From: Bacteroidales bacterium
Lineage (GTDB): Bacteria; Bacteroidota; Bacteroidia; Bacteroidales; UBA932
Reading direction: 5' to 3'
Length of the DNA stretch: 64,000 bases
NCBI GenBank assembly: GCA_012839605.1
Contig: DUNA01000031.1
Location: 50,380-114,379, forward strand
The number at the start of each line of letters is the position of its first letter. Position 1 is the first letter of the stretch. Below the pieces are notes generated by a model that made no database searches, was not told the DNA's origin, and saw nothing but the letters and a program-made list of their open reading frames with translations. Below are positions 20,323 to 30,817 of this stretch, one piece after another. Made by a program: the position numbers and the translations under genes.

Positions 20323-20378
20323 TTGTAAATCATTTTTAAATAAACTTGATAAAATTACAACTATTTATGACTTAAACG

Positions 20379-20386
20379 TAACTTTG
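20379..20386 (+). promoter_or_regulatory. -7 box for the GNAT/symporter pair
   Basis: TAACTTTG, 4 nt before the ATG at 20391. Confidence 0.5.
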
Positions 20387-20390
20387 TGGG

Positions 20391-20861
20391 ATGAAGATCG
20401 TTTTACAAAGTGATGAACGCCATTTTGATAAAATGGCACTCATAATGAGTTCCACAGACCCTTGGATCACTCTTAAAAGAGACAGGGCCGCTTGCCTGGC
20501 CTCTTTACGGGGAGAGGGTAAGGAAGTCTATGCCATTGAAAAAGAAGATGAGGTAATTGGAGTTATTGTACTGCAAATGACAGGCACTTTTAGAGGATAC
20601 CTCCAAGTCTTATGCATTGATGACAAGTACAGAGGGAAAGGATATGGAAAAGCAGCCGTTGCCTTTTGTGAAGAGCGGATTTTTTCCACTTCACCCAATT
20701 TTTTCCTCTGTGTTTCTTCCTTCAATACGGCAGCTCAACAGTTTTATTACGACCTTGGGTTTTCATTGATTGGAGAAGTCAAAGATTTTGTATTGGAAGG
20801 ATACTCAGAACTGTTCCTTAGAAAAACCATAGGTTCTTTCAGCTCTTTCAAACCGGTTTAA
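20391..20861 (+). CDS. GNAT-family N-acetyltransferase
   Basis: 156 residues with the GNAT core: EVIGVIVLQM (beta 4), LQVLCIDDKYRGKGYGKAAVAF (acetyl-CoA loop, RGKGYG) and SFNTAAQQFYYDLGFSLIGEV (C-terminal motif). It acetylates an unknown amine. One base separates its TAA from the ATG of the symporter, so the two are co-translated. Confidence 0.85.
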   Translation: MKIVLQSDERHFDKMALIMSSTDPWITLKRDRAACLASLRGEGKEVYAIEKEDEVIGVIVLQMTGTFRGYLQVLCIDDKYRGKGYGKAAVAFCEERIFSTSPNFFLCVSSFNTAAQQFYYDLGFSLIGEVKDFVLEGYSELFLRKTIGSFSSFKPV

Positions 20862-20862
20862 T

Positions 20863-22311
20863 ATGCACAACTCCCTTATACTGACAGCACTGGTGGTATA
20901 TACAGCCTTGCTCTTTGTCATTTCTCATTTCAGTTCCAGAAAAGCAGACAACCGTTCTTTTTACAGAGGAGACAAAAAAACACCTTGGCCGATAATCGCT
21001 TACGGTATGCTGGGCACATCGGTTTCCGGTGTTACATTCATTTCTGTTCCGGGCAATGTGCTCCATACGAATTTTTATTACATGCCCTTGGTGTTAGGTT
21101 TTTTTGCAGGGTACCTTGTCATAAGCACGGTTCTTTTGCCTTTGTACTACAAAATGAATTTGATATCTATATACGGGTATCTTGAAAAGAGATTGGGCAA
21201 AAAATCGTATAGCACAGGTGCTGTTTTCTTTATGATATCCAGGATATTGGGCGCTACCGTCCGCGTGTTCCTGATTGTATTGGTGTTGCATACGTTGATT
21301 CCGGGTCGTCTGCAAGTGCCTTTTTTGGCAACGGCCGTGCTCTTTATGCTTGTTATCTTTTTGTATACCTACAAAGGAGGCGTAAAGACTATTGTGTGGA
21401 CAGATACTATGCAAACTACGTTTACTATTCTGGCGGTGGTTTTGACAGTAGTGGCTATTTGCAGTCAAATGGGATGGTCCTTTGGAGGGATGACTTCTGC
21501 AGTACTCAAAAGCGACTATTCCCAATGGTTAAACAAAGATATTGGCAGCAGCAGCCATTATGTAAAACAATTTCTGAGCGGCATGTTTTTGACCATAGCC
21601 ACAGTAGGTCTTGACCAAGGTATGATGCAAAAAAACTTAAGTTTGAACACAATCAGAAACGCTCAAAAAAACATGTTTTCCACAAGTATTATTTTGGTTG
21701 TTGCCAATTTCATGTTTGTATGGTTGGGGGCTGTCCTTGTGCTTTTTGTACAATCAAAAGGGATTTCTATTGCAGACAGCGACGGCATGTTTGGCATAGT
21801 TGCCAACGAATATCTAGGTACTGCCGTAGCCGTGTTTTTTGTAATAGGATTGATTTCTTCTTCTTTTCCCAGTGCAGCGGGAGCCATTACGGCGCTTACG
21901 ACTTCATTCTGTATAGACTTCCTGAAATTAGACAAAAAAGATTACACAGATCAAAAGAAGAAACGCATCAGATACATGATCCACCTGGCGTACACTGTAC
22001 TTTTTGTCATCATGATTATGATTTTTCATGTGTCCAAGAGTCAGGCCGTTATTGACCTGGTCTATAAAATGGCCGGCTATACGTACGGACCGTTGCTGGG
22101 GCTTTTCTTTTTTGGAATCCTTACCAAGAGAAAGGTAAGAGACAAAGCCGTTCCCTATATAGCCGTGGCAGCACCTGTGCTCTGTTGGGCCTTGGAAAAA
22201 TTCAGCATGGCTGTCTTTGATTTTGGATTTGGATTTACTTTGCTGATTGTGAACGGCATTTTTACTTTTATAGGATTGTGCCTGTTCAGTAAAAAACAAC
22301 AACACATATGA
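20863..22311 (+). CDS. Sodium:solute symporter (SSS family)
   Basis: 482 residues with about 13 membrane helices. It starts with the typical LTALVVYTALLFVISHFSSRK helix and contains PWPIIAYGMLGTSVSGVTFISVPG, YGYLEKRLGKKSYS and AAGAITALTTSFCIDFLK. SSS carriers couple Na+ to uptake of sugars, sialic acid, amino acids or vitamins; closeness to anmK makes a cell-wall or amino sugar attractive, but this is inference only. Confidence 0.88.
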   Translation: MHNSLILTALVVYTALLFVISHFSSRKADNRSFYRGDKKTPWPIIAYGMLGTSVSGVTFISVPGNVLHTNFYYMPLVLGFFAGYLVISTVLLPLYYKMNLISIYGYLEKRLGKKSYSTGAVFFMISRILGATVRVFLIVLVLHTLIPGRLQVPFLATAVLFMLVIFLYTYKGGVKTIVWTDTMQTTFTILAVVLTVVAICSQMGWSFGGMTSAVLKSDYSQWLNKDIGSSSHYVKQFLSGMFLTIATVGLDQGMMQKNLSLNTIRNAQKNMFSTSIILVVANFMFVWLGAVLVLFVQSKGISIADSDGMFGIVANEYLGTAVAVFFVIGLISSSFPSAAGAITALTTSFCIDFLKLDKKDYTDQKKKRIRYMIHLAYTVLFVIMIMIFHVSKSQAVIDLVYKMAGYTYGPLLGLFFFGILTKRKVRDKAVPYIAVAAPVLCWALEKFSMAVFDFGFGFTLLIVNGIFTFIGLCLFSKKQQHI

Positions 22312-22404
22312 AACAAATCTGTATACCCGAACATTTAGCCTGTTTCTGTACACACCGTCTTTGACCTCCCTTCAACGAACCCACGCGAAAAACACCTAGT
22401 AGCG

Positions 22405-24267
22405 TTACCATAAGAAACCGGTATTCAGTTCTGTAACGTTTCCTTTGTTGTCAGTTACCGTTATTGCTAATTGGTGACGTGCTCCTTTTTTGATGACATC
22501 CGGATCCAACAAACAAGTCACACGCGAGCGTTTGGCGTCGTATTGACCCAAGAACCATTTGCCGTCTACCGTTATGCGGTAATCTGCTATTCCCGATTCG
22601 TTGTCTTTTATAATAAAATGGATGTTTCTGCGTCCACGGATATCGGCTCCCTCCGGAAAAGAGGCCGTTACAGTCGGTGGTAATGTATCCAGGGCTATTT
22701 TAAATCTGCCAAAGGCGTTCGTTCTGAAAAAAACTGCTCCTTCCAGGCTGTGTCCGCCTGCAGAGCGCCACAGACGCGGGTCGGCTTCCTGCTTGTGCGG
22801 ATCGCGGCCTTTGTCAGATTGTCTGAGTACGTATACTTTCTCATGCAAAGAAACCGGGATGTCCTCAGGGATTTGCATCTGTACTTCCATCATCTTGTGG
22901 AGCGGCTCTTCCGCCGTATGGATGATCCATTCGTACGCATCTTTCCAAACGGCCCTAAAACGTATGTTTTTATATAAGGCATGCTCCGGAAGATCTACAA
23001 CAAGCCCCTCTGTTTCAAAGCAGTTGGCTTGATTCCAATAAAACACCCGATTGAATTCCCAAGCCGGCAAACTCTCCCTTTCCGGTGCTTGTTCGTCTTC
23101 GTAGGGCGTCCGTTCCGAGATGGCGGTACCTCGGCCCGTTTTTTCTACCAACACCTCTAAGGCTCCTCTGCGACGCAAGGTGAAGTGTCTTGTGCTGCGG
23201 TTCCCGGCTGCATCGCTCACAACTATACGCAAAGAGTGATCTTCGGCATCGGGCAAAGTAAACAGTCCACCTGTAGGCGCGTACAACCTAAGAGAATCCC
23301 GCAGCATGTTTCCCGGTTCCAACCATGTTTTGAGCAAACTCCGCCCTTTGGCGGCTCTTTCTGGATAATATGTATGGGACAGTATGTAACGCGATTTTTC
23401 TAGCGGAAGGTCTGTATTTCTGTACCTGTATACCAATTGATTGTCCAAAAAGACCTCCCACGTTTCTATGGCCATTCTAGACCACGTGTGGTTCATTCTG
23501 TCAATGGCATCTGCCGCTACAAAGAAAGTATCCGGCACGTGTACGGCAACTCGATTCGCACGGCCGTCAAACCCGGCTACCAACGGCGTATGTACTATGC
23601 CGTGCTGCTCTGTACGGTATCCATAAAATTGGACGGCACGAAATTCCGGCGGCAACGTGTCTTCCAACTCATACACTTGGTGTTGTAACAAATTGGCCGA
23701 AAAAAGCGCAGGTTTTTCTTCATCGTTCTCAATCCCAACGGGGGCATTGTACCGTATTTCAAAGTGCAAATGCGGTCCTCCGGAATCGCCGGTATTGCCG
23801 GCTTTTGCTATTTGTTGCCCTTTGCGTACAGGAAACAAGTCCGGTTCACAAGGAAGTACAATCCTAAAACTTTCTTCTTCGTATTGTTTTATCTTGACGT
23901 AGGCCGCTATCTGTGGTGAAAACTCATGCAAATGACCGTACAAAGAAACAGTACCGTTGGGGTGTGTGACGTACAATGCATGTCCATAACCGGAAGGCGA
24001 TACGGAAATAGTAGAGATGTAGCCGTCTGCTACGGCATAAACGGGAGCTCCCGATACCCCTCCTACCCTGAAATCGTATCCTGTATGAAAATGAGTTGCT
24101 CTGAATTCCCCCATGCTGCCGCTCAAGGCCAGCGGTTCTACTTGCAGGGGTTTTCCATAATACCCTTTCCATTGCACTCCTGCATCTTGTCCACAAAGCG
24201 GATATTGGAAAAAGAAAAAAGACAGTACTCCTAAGAATACCGTCCGTCTTTTGTAGGTTTTTTTCAT
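22405..24267 (-). CDS. M23 family (LytM) metallopeptidase
   Basis: 620 residues with a signal peptide ending near CGQDA. The LytM zinc domain is N-terminal: THFHTGYDFRVGG (His59 or His61 and Asp65), YGHLHEFS and GDSGGPHLHFEIRYN near 170. A long C-terminal region with beta-sandwich patterns follows (DNESGIADYRITVDGKWFLGQYD), probably Ig-like modules for wall or surface binding. It likely cuts peptidoglycan stem peptides or regulates other hydrolases. Its ATG overlaps the dnaJ stop (TAATG), which puts a wall enzyme at the end of the chaperone operon. Confidence 0.85.
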   Translation of the reverse strand: MKKTYKRRTVFLGVLSFFFFQYPLCGQDAGVQWKGYYGKPLQVEPLALSGSMGEFRATHFHTGYDFRVGGVSGAPVYAVADGYISTISVSPSGYGHALYVTHPNGTVSLYGHLHEFSPQIAAYVKIKQYEEESFRIVLPCEPDLFPVRKGQQIAKAGNTGDSGGPHLHFEIRYNAPVGIENDEEKPALFSANLLQHQVYELEDTLPPEFRAVQFYGYRTEQHGIVHTPLVAGFDGRANRVAVHVPDTFFVAADAIDRMNHTWSRMAIETWEVFLDNQLVYRYRNTDLPLEKSRYILSHTYYPERAAKGRSLLKTWLEPGNMLRDSLRLYAPTGGLFTLPDAEDHSLRIVVSDAAGNRSTRHFTLRRRGALEVLVEKTGRGTAISERTPYEDEQAPERESLPAWEFNRVFYWNQANCFETEGLVVDLPEHALYKNIRFRAVWKDAYEWIIHTAEEPLHKMMEVQMQIPEDIPVSLHEKVYVLRQSDKGRDPHKQEADPRLWRSAGGHSLEGAVFFRTNAFGRFKIALDTLPPTVTASFPEGADIRGRRNIHFIIKDNESGIADYRITVDGKWFLGQYDAKRSRVTCLLDPDVIKKGARHQLAITVTDNKGNVTELNTGFLW

Positions 24268-25436
24268 TATTGTGAAAACATTCTTTTCATTCTGTCAAAG
24301 AAGTTGCGTTCTTCTTTGGCAGGGTTCGGGGCGAAGTTAGAAGAATCCTTCAATTTGGCCAACAATGCTTTTTCGTCTTTGTTCAATTTTTTAGGCGTCC
24401 ACACCTGAATGAAGACAAGCAAGTCTCCTGTGCTGTACCCGTTGATATCAGGCAATCCCTTGCCTCTCAAGCGCAACATACGCCCGCTTTGGGTACCGGG
24501 GTCAATTTTTACTTTCACGCGGCCGTCTATGGTAGGAATCTCTACATCATCCCCCAACGCAGCCTGAGCAAACGACAAAAAGAGTGTGTAGATGAGATCT
24601 TGCCCGTCGCGTTGCAATTCCGGATGCGGTTCTTCTTCAATCACCACCAATAAATTTCCGTTTACACCGCCACGTTTTGGAGCGTTCCCTTTGCCTTGAA
24701 TAGTCAACTGCATGCCCTCTTCCACCCCTTTTGGTATGGAGAAGGAAATTTCTTCTGCTTGTTTTACTACGCCGTCACCTTTGCAAGCATCACAAGGTTT
24801 TGTGATGATCTTCCCTTCTCCATTACAAGCCGGACAAGGACTGCTGCTTTGCATCTGTCCCAAAAACGTATGCGTTACTCGGGTAAACATGCCCGTTCCA
24901 TTACACGTGGGACACGTTTTCATATCGGCTTCGCTAACAGCCCCTTTTCCGCTACACTGACCGCAAGCCACCAATTTGTTGATCTTGATGGTTTTGTCTA
25001 CTCCTTGGGCTATTTCCTTTAAAGACAGTTTTACACGAATGCGAATATCCGATCCGCGACGTACTCCTCTGCGTGTACCGGCACGGCTTCCTAAAGGACT
25101 ACCAAAGGCCCCCCCTCCAAAGGCTTCTCCAAAAATATCTCCAAACCGAGAGAAAATATCGTCCATGGTAAACCCGCCGGCAAAGCCGCCCGGTCCTCCG
25201 GCTCCCATACCGTCTACACCGGCATGGCCAAACTGGTCGTATCTGGATTTTTTGTTGGCATCACTCAGTATATCGTACGCTTCTGCCGCTTCTTTAAATT
25301 TGTCTTCCGCTGCTTTGTCTCCCGGGTTTTTGTCGGGATGGAACTGCAACGCTTTTTTCCGATACGCTTTTTTGATATCGTCTGCTGAAGCACTCCTGTC
25401 TACGCCTAAGACTTCGTAATAATCTCTTTTTGCCAT
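24267..25436 (-). CDS. dnaJ: Chaperone protein DnaJ
   Basis: 389 residues: J domain with HPD ([10 protein letters not shown], ~33-35), G/F-rich linker (residues 75-125), four zinc repeats [24 protein letters not shown] and CDACKGDG, then the substrate-binding and dimerisation domains. It stimulates DnaK ATPase. The ORF lies 8 bases downstream of grpE. Confidence 0.97.
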   Translation of the reverse strand: MAKRDYYEVLGVDRSASADDIKKAYRKKALQFHPDKNPGDKAAEDKFKEAAEAYDILSDANKKSRYDQFGHAGVDGMGAGGPGGFAGGFTMDDIFSRFGDIFGEAFGGGAFGSPLGSRAGTRRGVRRGSDIRIRVKLSLKEIAQGVDKTIKINKLVACGQCSGKGAVSEADMKTCPTCNGTGMFTRVTHTFLGQMQSSSPCPACNGEGKIITKPCDACKGDGVVKQAEEISFSIPKGVEEGMQLTIQGKGNAPKRGGVNGNLLVVIEEEPHPELQRDGQDLIYTLFLSFAQAALGDDVEIPTIDGRVKVKIDPGTQSGRMLRLRGKGLPDINGYSTGDLLVFIQVWTPKKLNKDEKALLAKLKDSSNFAPNPAKEERNFFDRMKRMFSQ

Positions 25437-25444
25437 ATGGTTTC

Positions 25445-26023
25445 TTATTCGCCCACTACTACGTTAGCGAACCTGATTACTTTTCCGTTTAATGTATATC
25501 CTTCCAACACCACATCTACAATCTTCCCTTTCATTTTCCTCTCTTTTACGGCTGTCTTAGCCACAGCGCAATGGAAGTCCGTATCCAATTCCTTTCCTTT
25601 GGCGTCTATGACTTTCAATCCTCTACCTTGCAGGTAAGAGAACAATTTATTGTAAATCAGTTGTACGCCTTCTACCGAGTGCGGGTCTGCATCTTCCAAT
25701 TGCTCCAACGTTTTCAGTGCACGTTGGCAATCATCCAATACCGGCAGCATGCCGCTGATTACCTCTTCCGATGCCGTCAAAACCAGGTCCAAACGCTCTT
25801 TGGCCGTACGTTTGCGGTAATTGTCAAATTCGGCCTGCAGTCTGAGCAATCTGTCGGATGTAGCATCTAGTTTCTCTTGCAATCTTTCTTCAGCTGTCTT
25901 GTCACACTCTTCTGACACCTGCTCTTGTTCTTTTACTTCTTCTTTTATTTGCTCTGTAGTGTCTGTATGATGGACATCAGGCCCTTTGTGGGCCTGATGC
26001 GTCTTCTTCTCTGTTGCCTGCAT
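25445..26023 (-). CDS. grpE: Nucleotide exchange factor GrpE
   Basis: 192 residues. An acidic N-terminal tail ([20 protein letters not shown]) leads into the long coiled coil ([18 protein letters not shown]) and the C-terminal beta domain ending [21 protein letters not shown]. It releases ADP from DnaK. It begins one base after the dnaK stop codon (TAG, then ATG). Confidence 0.96.
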   Translation of the reverse strand: MQATEKKTHQAHKGPDVHHTDTTEQIKEEVKEQEQVSEECDKTAEERLQEKLDATSDRLLRLQAEFDNYRKRTAKERLDLVLTASEEVISGMLPVLDDCQRALKTLEQLEDADPHSVEGVQLIYNKLFSYLQGRGLKVIDAKGKELDTDFHCAVAKTAVKERKMKGKIVDVVLEGYTLNGKVIRFANVVVGE

Positions 26024-26024
26024 A

Positions 26025-27938
26025 CTACTTTACTTCTTCAAATTCCGTGTCTTTAATTTCTCCTTCGTCAGAAGCGTCACCGGCGCCTGCTGCTCCCGGA
26101 TCAAATCCCGGTTGCTGAGCTCCGTCGGCACCTTGAGTAGCTTTGTACATTTCTTCAGAAGCGGCATGCCACGCTTTGTTCAGTGCTTCCAGCGCCGTGT
26201 CAATGGCCGGCAAATCTTGTGCTTTGTGTGCATTTTTCAGATTTTCCAACGCTTCCGTTATAGGTGCTTTTTTATCTTCCGGCAATTTGTCTCCATACTC
26301 TTTCAATTGTTTTTCCGTCTGGAAAATCATGCCATCGGCTTCGTTGATTTTGTCGGCGCGATCCCTTTCTTTTTGGTCTGCTTCTTCGTTGGCTTTTGCC
26401 TCGTCCCTCATCCGTTTGATTTCCTCTTCCGTCAATCCGGAGGAAGCTTCAATGCGAATGTTTTGCTCTTTGCCCGTACCTTGGTCTTTTGCCGAGACGT
26501 TCAAAATTCCGTTGGCGTCTATGTCAAAAGACACTTCAATCTGAGGAACTCCGCGCGGTGCCGGTGCAATACCGTCCAAATGGAAACGACCGATCGTCTT
26601 GTTGTCTTTGGCCATGGGTCTTTCTCCCTGCAGCACGTGAATTTCTACTGACGGCTGGTTGTCACTTGCCGTAGAGAACACTTGCGACTTCTTAGTGGGA
26701 ATGGTCGTGTTGGCTTCTATCAATTTTGTCATCACACCGCCCAATGTCTCTATACCCAAGCTCAACGGAGTAACGTCCAGCAACAGTACGTCTTTTACGT
26801 CGCCCGACAGTACGCCTCCCTGGATGGCGGCTCCTGTAGCCACTACCTCGTCCGGGTTCACGCTTCTGTTGGCAGTTTTGCCAAAGAATTTTTCCACTAC
26901 TTCTTGAATGGCCGGAATCCGTGTGGAACCTCCCACAAGAATGACATCGTCAATATCTGAAGCGTTCATTCCGGCATCTGACAAGGCTTTTTTCAACGGA
27001 TCAGAAATGCGCTGTACCAAGTGATCAATCAAGCTCTCAAATTTGGCTCTTGTCAAGCTCTTTACCAAGTGCCTGGGCATTCCGTCAACCGGCATGATAT
27101 AAGGCAAGTTGATTTCCGTTGCGTTTTGGCTGGACAATTCAATTTTGGCTTTTTCTGCGGCCTCTTTCAAACGTTGCAAAGCCATAGGATCTTTGCGAAG
27201 GTCCAGTCCGCTGTTCTCCTGAGCAAATTCTTCTGCCAACCAATCAATAACGGTTTGGTCAAAATCATCTCCTCCCAAGTGCGTATCTCCGTTGGTGGAT
27301 TTTACTTCAAACACTCCGTCTCCCAATTCCAAAATGGAAATATCAAACGTACCTCCACCCAAGTCAAAGACAGCAATTTTCATGTCTTTGTGCATCTTGT
27401 CCAAACCATAAGCCAACGATGCGGCCGTAGGTTCGTTGATGATGCGACGTACTTTCAGCCCTGCAATTTCTCCGGCTTCTTTCGTAGCCTGACGTTGCGA
27501 ATCGCTAAAATACGCAGGAACCGTGATGACGGCTTCTGTTACTTCTTGACCCAGGAAATCTTCTGCCGTCTTTTTCATTTTCTGCAAAACCATGGCAGAC
27601 AGTTCCTGAGGTGTATACAATCTTTCGTCAATTTTCACACGCGGGGTGTTGTTTTCTCCTTTTTCTACGACGTAAGAAACCCTGTCGCGCTCCAGAGCCA
27701 CTTTGTCAAACGTTTCTCCCATGAAACGTTTAATAGAATATACTGTTTTTTCAGGGTTTGTAATAGCCTGACGTTTAGCGGGATCTCCAATTTTACGCTC
27801 TCCGTTGTCTGCAAAAGCAACGATAGACGGAGTAGTCCGTTTTCCTTCAGCGTTGATGATGACAACGGGTTCGTTCCCTTCCATTACGGCCACGCATGAA
27901 TTGGTGGTTCCCAAGTCTATACCAATAATTTTTCCCAT
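26025..27938 (-). CDS. dnaK: Chaperone protein DnaK (Hsp70)
   Basis: 637 residues: [79 protein letters not shown], linker [13 protein letters not shown], then substrate-binding and lid domains with a Gly/Ala/Asp-rich tail ending [11 protein letters not shown]. First gene of a dnaK-grpE-dnaJ-M23 operon. No CIRCE element lies upstream; two small inverted repeats do. Confidence 0.98.
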   Translation of the reverse strand: MGKIIGIDLGTTNSCVAVMEGNEPVVIINAEGKRTTPSIVAFADNGERKIGDPAKRQAITNPEKTVYSIKRFMGETFDKVALERDRVSYVVEKGENNTPRVKIDERLYTPQELSAMVLQKMKKTAEDFLGQEVTEAVITVPAYFSDSQRQATKEAGEIAGLKVRRIINEPTAASLAYGLDKMHKDMKIAVFDLGGGTFDISILELGDGVFEVKSTNGDTHLGGDDFDQTVIDWLAEEFAQENSGLDLRKDPMALQRLKEAAEKAKIELSSQNATEINLPYIMPVDGMPRHLVKSLTRAKFESLIDHLVQRISDPLKKALSDAGMNASDIDDVILVGGSTRIPAIQEVVEKFFGKTANRSVNPDEVVATGAAIQGGVLSGDVKDVLLLDVTPLSLGIETLGGVMTKLIEANTTIPTKKSQVFSTASDNQPSVEIHVLQGERPMAKDNKTIGRFHLDGIAPAPRGVPQIEVSFDIDANGILNVSAKDQGTGKEQNIRIEASSGLTEEEIKRMRDEAKANEEADQKERDRADKINEADGMIFQTEKQLKEYGDKLPEDKKAPITEALENLKNAHKAQDLPAIDTALEALNKAWHAASEEMYKATQGADGAQQPGFDPGAAGAGDASDEGEIKDTEFEEVK

Positions 27939-27984
27939 AATTGAATATTTATATTTTTAAATAATTACGTTTTACTGCCCTCAC

Positions 27985-28010
27985 TAACTCAAGAGTTATG
28001 CCAAAAGGCA
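27985..28010 (-). promoter_or_regulatory. Adjacent inverted repeats upstream of dnaK
   Basis: TAACTC-AA-GAGTTA (27985-27998) abuts TGCC-AAAA-GGCA (27999-28010). On the minus strand the run TTTTGGCATAACTCTTGAG has GG and GA exactly 10 bases apart, close to a sigma-54 -24/-12 pattern except for GA instead of GC. It may instead be a repressor operator. No TAnnTTTG box is visible in front of dnaK. Confidence 0.4.
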
Positions 28011-28043
28011 TTTCCTGACATGTTGGCAGACGAAGGGATTGAT

Positions 28044-28051
28044 TATCTTTG
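28044..28051 (+). promoter_or_regulatory. -7 box for the RluA-type gene
   Basis: TATCTTTG, 5 nt before the ATG at 28057. Confidence 0.55.
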
Positions 28052-28056
28052 TCACT

Positions 28057-28731
28057 ATGTCATATATACCTCTTTCCGATCTTTCAAAACGCGTTGTTTA
28101 CGAAGACAACCACCTGATTGCAATCAACAAGCGGGCAGGAGAAATCATCCAAGGCGACAAAACGGGAGATCAACCTTTGAGTGAAGCCGTCAAGGCTTTT
28201 TTGAAAGAGCGAGACAACAAACCGGGAAAGGTGTTTTTAGGTGTTGCACACCGGCTGGATCGCCCAGTGAGCGGCGTCTGTCTTTTTGCCAAAACATCAA
28301 AAGCGTTGGCGCGTATAAACAAACTATTCAGCACAGACGCCATTGAGAAAAAATATGTGGCATTGGTAGAAAACAAACCAAAAGAGCCGCACGCAGAACT
28401 GCGGCATTATTTGATAAGAAACGTAAAGCAGAACAAATCGTACGCCCATTCCAAACCTGTTCCAGGGGCCAAAGAAGCCTTGTTGCAATATACGTACTTG
28501 GGAGGAAAAGGAAAATACCATTTGGTGGAAGTAACGCTCGTCACCGGGCGTCACCACCAAATTCGTTGCCAGTTGGCGGCTGTAGGTATGCCCATAAAAG
28601 GAGACGTAAAGTACGGAGCTCGGCAACCCAATCAAGACGGCAGCATTTCCTTGCACGCGTTTTCCTTGGCTTTTATACACCCCGTACGCAAGACTCCGGT
28701 TGTCTTGGAGGTGCCGCCCCCGTTTTTATAA
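28057..28731 (+). CDS. RluA-family RNA pseudouridine synthase
   Basis: 224 residues from the ATG at 28057 (MSYIPLSDL), chosen over an upstream frame extension because the promoter box lies inside that extension. The signature HRLDRPVSGVCLFAKTSKA has the catalytic Asp68; TGRHHQIRCQLAAVG follows near 165. No S4 domain is visible, so it resembles the short RluC/TruC-like forms. It isomerises uridine in rRNA or tRNA; the target site is unknown. Converges with nnr, 10 bases between the stops. Confidence 0.88.
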   Translation: MSYIPLSDLSKRVVYEDNHLIAINKRAGEIIQGDKTGDQPLSEAVKAFLKERDNKPGKVFLGVAHRLDRPVSGVCLFAKTSKALARINKLFSTDAIEKKYVALVENKPKEPHAELRHYLIRNVKQNKSYAHSKPVPGAKEALLQYTYLGGKGKYHLVEVTLVTGRHHQIRCQLAAVGMPIKGDVKYGARQPNQDGSISLHAFSLAFIHPVRKTPVVLEVPPPFL

Positions 28732-28741
28732 ACCCTTCCGA

Positions 28742-30220
28742 CTAAAGAAAATCAATGAGATCCGTGGCCGTATAAGCTGTCATGGCCCTATCTCCTGCGT
28801 GTCCGTGTAGGTACACAGCCGCCACGGCTGCTTTGAAGGGGTCCATCCCTTGTGCCAGCAGACCCAATATCATGCCGGTAAGTACATCTCCGCTACCGGC
28901 CGTAGCCATGCCGGGATTTCCCGTAGTGTTGAATACGTGCGGTTCTGTCCCGTTAGTAATGAGTGTGTACCTGCCTTTAAGAACTACTAGGACGTTCTTT
29001 TTTTCTGCCAACCTCACGGCTTGATATATCCTGTCACGTGTAGAAGAAGCCTTCTCAAACCCAAGAGATGCAGCCAATCTGTTAAATTCGACAGTATGAG
29101 GAGTCAATACGGTTCCTGCCGGAAGCACATCCCACAGCCCTGGTTGTGTTGCCAAGAAGTACAGAGCATCGGCATCTAAAACCAAAGGCATCTGCGGTGC
29201 ATGTTCTTTTAGATAAACAAGCAAACGTTCCATCAAATCTGCAGTCAAAGGATTCCTTCCCCAACCGGGACCCATGCCTACAGCTGCATGACGCGGTCCG
29301 TACCCCTTCCATCTTTCCGGATTGTCTGCAGCAAAATCTGTACGGTTGTCAATGGAAAGCATGACTTCCGGAAGCGTTGCGTAGAAAGACGATTCCCCGC
29401 AACGCGGTATGTGGACGGTCAACGCTCCGGCTCCCATACGCATACAGGCTTTGGCCGCCATAAGTGCCGCACCCATTTTGCCTCGGCTTCCCGCCAAAAG
29501 CAACGCGTGTCCGTGATCGTATTTGTTGGAAAAGGGATGACGCGGACCGGGCAATCCTGTTTGTATCATTTCCTTCTCTGCTATGACAAACGGAAAACGG
29601 ACGGTCGGGTACGGTACGGTATCCATGCCGATATCCAGCACTTGCCAATCCCCAACATACGGATAGCATTCCTGTAGAAAGAAAACCAATTTTGGAAATT
29701 GAAAAGACAACGTAACGGCAGCCCGGACAACGGGATATTTCTCGCTCACCCACTGCTGCCCCTCCACTCCGTCTCCCGGCAGGCCGGAGGGGATGTCCAC
29801 GGCATAGACTTTTGCCTGCAAGGCATTGATGCTTTCCACCACGGCGGCCCAGTCGCCCTGCAAGGGCCTCGACAAACCCGAACCAAACAACCCGTCTACC
29901 ACCGGAGCATTTTTGGGCCAATGCACCAAAAAATCCTTCCAGATTTCTTGCCACCCGGAACGTTCAAATGTCTTTGGAAATTCCCACAGATCCACCTGCC
30001 AGCTTGCTTCTTGCAACCGCCGCGCAACGGCACGCGCATCGGCTCCGTTGTTACCGGGACCGGCCAGTACCAGTACTCTGTCCGGAGTCGGTTCCGCTTC
30101 CAGAAAGGCTTTCACAAAAGCTTCCGCCGCACGTTCAATCAAAGCCTGTTCCGGTACTCCGGTAGCCTGCATATACAGACTGTCAATAGTTCTGATGTCT
30201 TTGGCGCTATATATATTCAT
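28742..30220 (-). CDS. nnr: Bifunctional NAD(P)H-hydrate repair enzyme
   Basis: 492 residues. The N-terminal epimerase domain (YjeF_N) shows VLVLAGPGNNGADARAVARRL and VDIPSGLPGD; the C-terminal ADP-dependent dehydratase (carbohydrate kinase-like) shows GHALLLAGSRGKMGAALMAAKACMR (split here at the motif ALLLAGSRGKMG), LVLDADAL and GNPGMATAGSGDVLTGMI. It repairs damaged NADHX and NADPHX. It follows nadD by 15 bases, so NAD synthesis and NAD repair are co-transcribed. Confidence 0.93.
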   Translation of the reverse strand: MNIYSAKDIRTIDSLYMQATGVPEQALIERAAEAFVKAFLEAEPTPDRVLVLAGPGNNGADARAVARRLQEASWQVDLWEFPKTFERSGWQEIWKDFLVHWPKNAPVVDGLFGSGLSRPLQGDWAAVVESINALQAKVYAVDIPSGLPGDGVEGQQWVSEKYPVVRAAVTLSFQFPKLVFFLQECYPYVGDWQVLDIGMDTVPYPTVRFPFVIAEKEMIQTGLPGPRHPFSNKYDHGHALLLAGSRGKMGAALMAAKACMRMGAGALTVHIPRCGESSFYATLPEVMLSIDNRTDFAADNPERWKGYGPRHAAVGMGPGWGRNPLTADLMERLLVYLKEHAPQMPLVLDADALYFLATQPGLWDVLPAGTVLTPHTVEFNRLAASLGFEKASSTRDRIYQAVRLAEKKNVLVVLKGRYTLITNGTEPHVFNTTGNPGMATAGSGDVLTGMILGLLAQGMDPFKAAVAAVYLHGHAGDRAMTAYTATDLIDFL

Positions 30221-30235
30221 GGTAAAAGAAGTTTT

Positions 30236-30793
30236 TTACACAAGAAACCCATTCATGTTTTTTCCGGCGGCCAGACCTTCCCTGATATACGTAGACGAAA
30301 CCGTTACCAAAGGGGCGTCCAACAAAACGATTTCTTTAGCCGTAGAAATGTATTTTTCACGCACCGCTGCGCTATCTACTCCGTAACGGGGGTATACATA
30401 CAGCGTATATTCTTTCAAGAGATCCTCCCATTGGTGCCATTGTTCGATATCGCGCAATTGATCGGCCCCCATGACCAGGACAAATTGTACGTTCCGTTCA
30501 ATATCCGAGAGATGACGCAATGTGTGTATGGTATACAACGGCTTTGGCAAAGAGAATTCAATGTTCGAAACAGTTACGGGCAGTTTTCTGTTTTGAAGGA
30601 CTTTTCTGATGTGCTTCAAACGTTCGGCCGGACGGTCGCCTGCCGGTATCTTCCCTTCTTTCAACGGATTCAACGGAGAAAACACAATGCGTACCTCATC
30701 CAATTCTGTAAACGATACCAAGTAATTCACAATGGCCAGATGTCCTATGTGAAAAGGGTTAAAGGATCCAAAATACAAGCCGCACGTACGCAT
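30236..30793 (-). CDS. nadD: Nicotinate-nucleotide adenylyltransferase
   Basis: 185 residues. It starts MRTCGLYFGSFNPFHIGHLA with the nucleotidyltransferase motif GSFNPFHIGH; later parts are FVLVMGADQL and SSTYIREGLAAG (ISSTxIR-type motif). It transfers AMP to nicotinate mononucleotide in NAD synthesis. It lies 24 bases after gmk. Confidence 0.93.
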   Translation of the reverse strand: MRTCGLYFGSFNPFHIGHLAIVNYLVSFTELDEVRIVFSPLNPLKEGKIPAGDRPAERLKHIRKVLQNRKLPVTVSNIEFSLPKPLYTIHTLRHLSDIERNVQFVLVMGADQLRDIEQWHQWEDLLKEYTLYVYPRYGVDSAAVREKYISTAKEIVLLDAPLVTVSSTYIREGLAAGKNMNGFLV

Positions 30794-30817
30794 GTTCTGT
30801 ATATATATTTTTATCGG

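Noticed and set aside
27021..27899. Open frame of 292 codons opposite dnaK
   Set aside because: dnaK is certain, and antisense open frames opposite dnaK are a well-known artefact of its codon use.
27939..28056. CIRCE operator in front of dnaK
   Set aside because: No TTAGCACTC-N9-GAGTGCTAA pattern is present.
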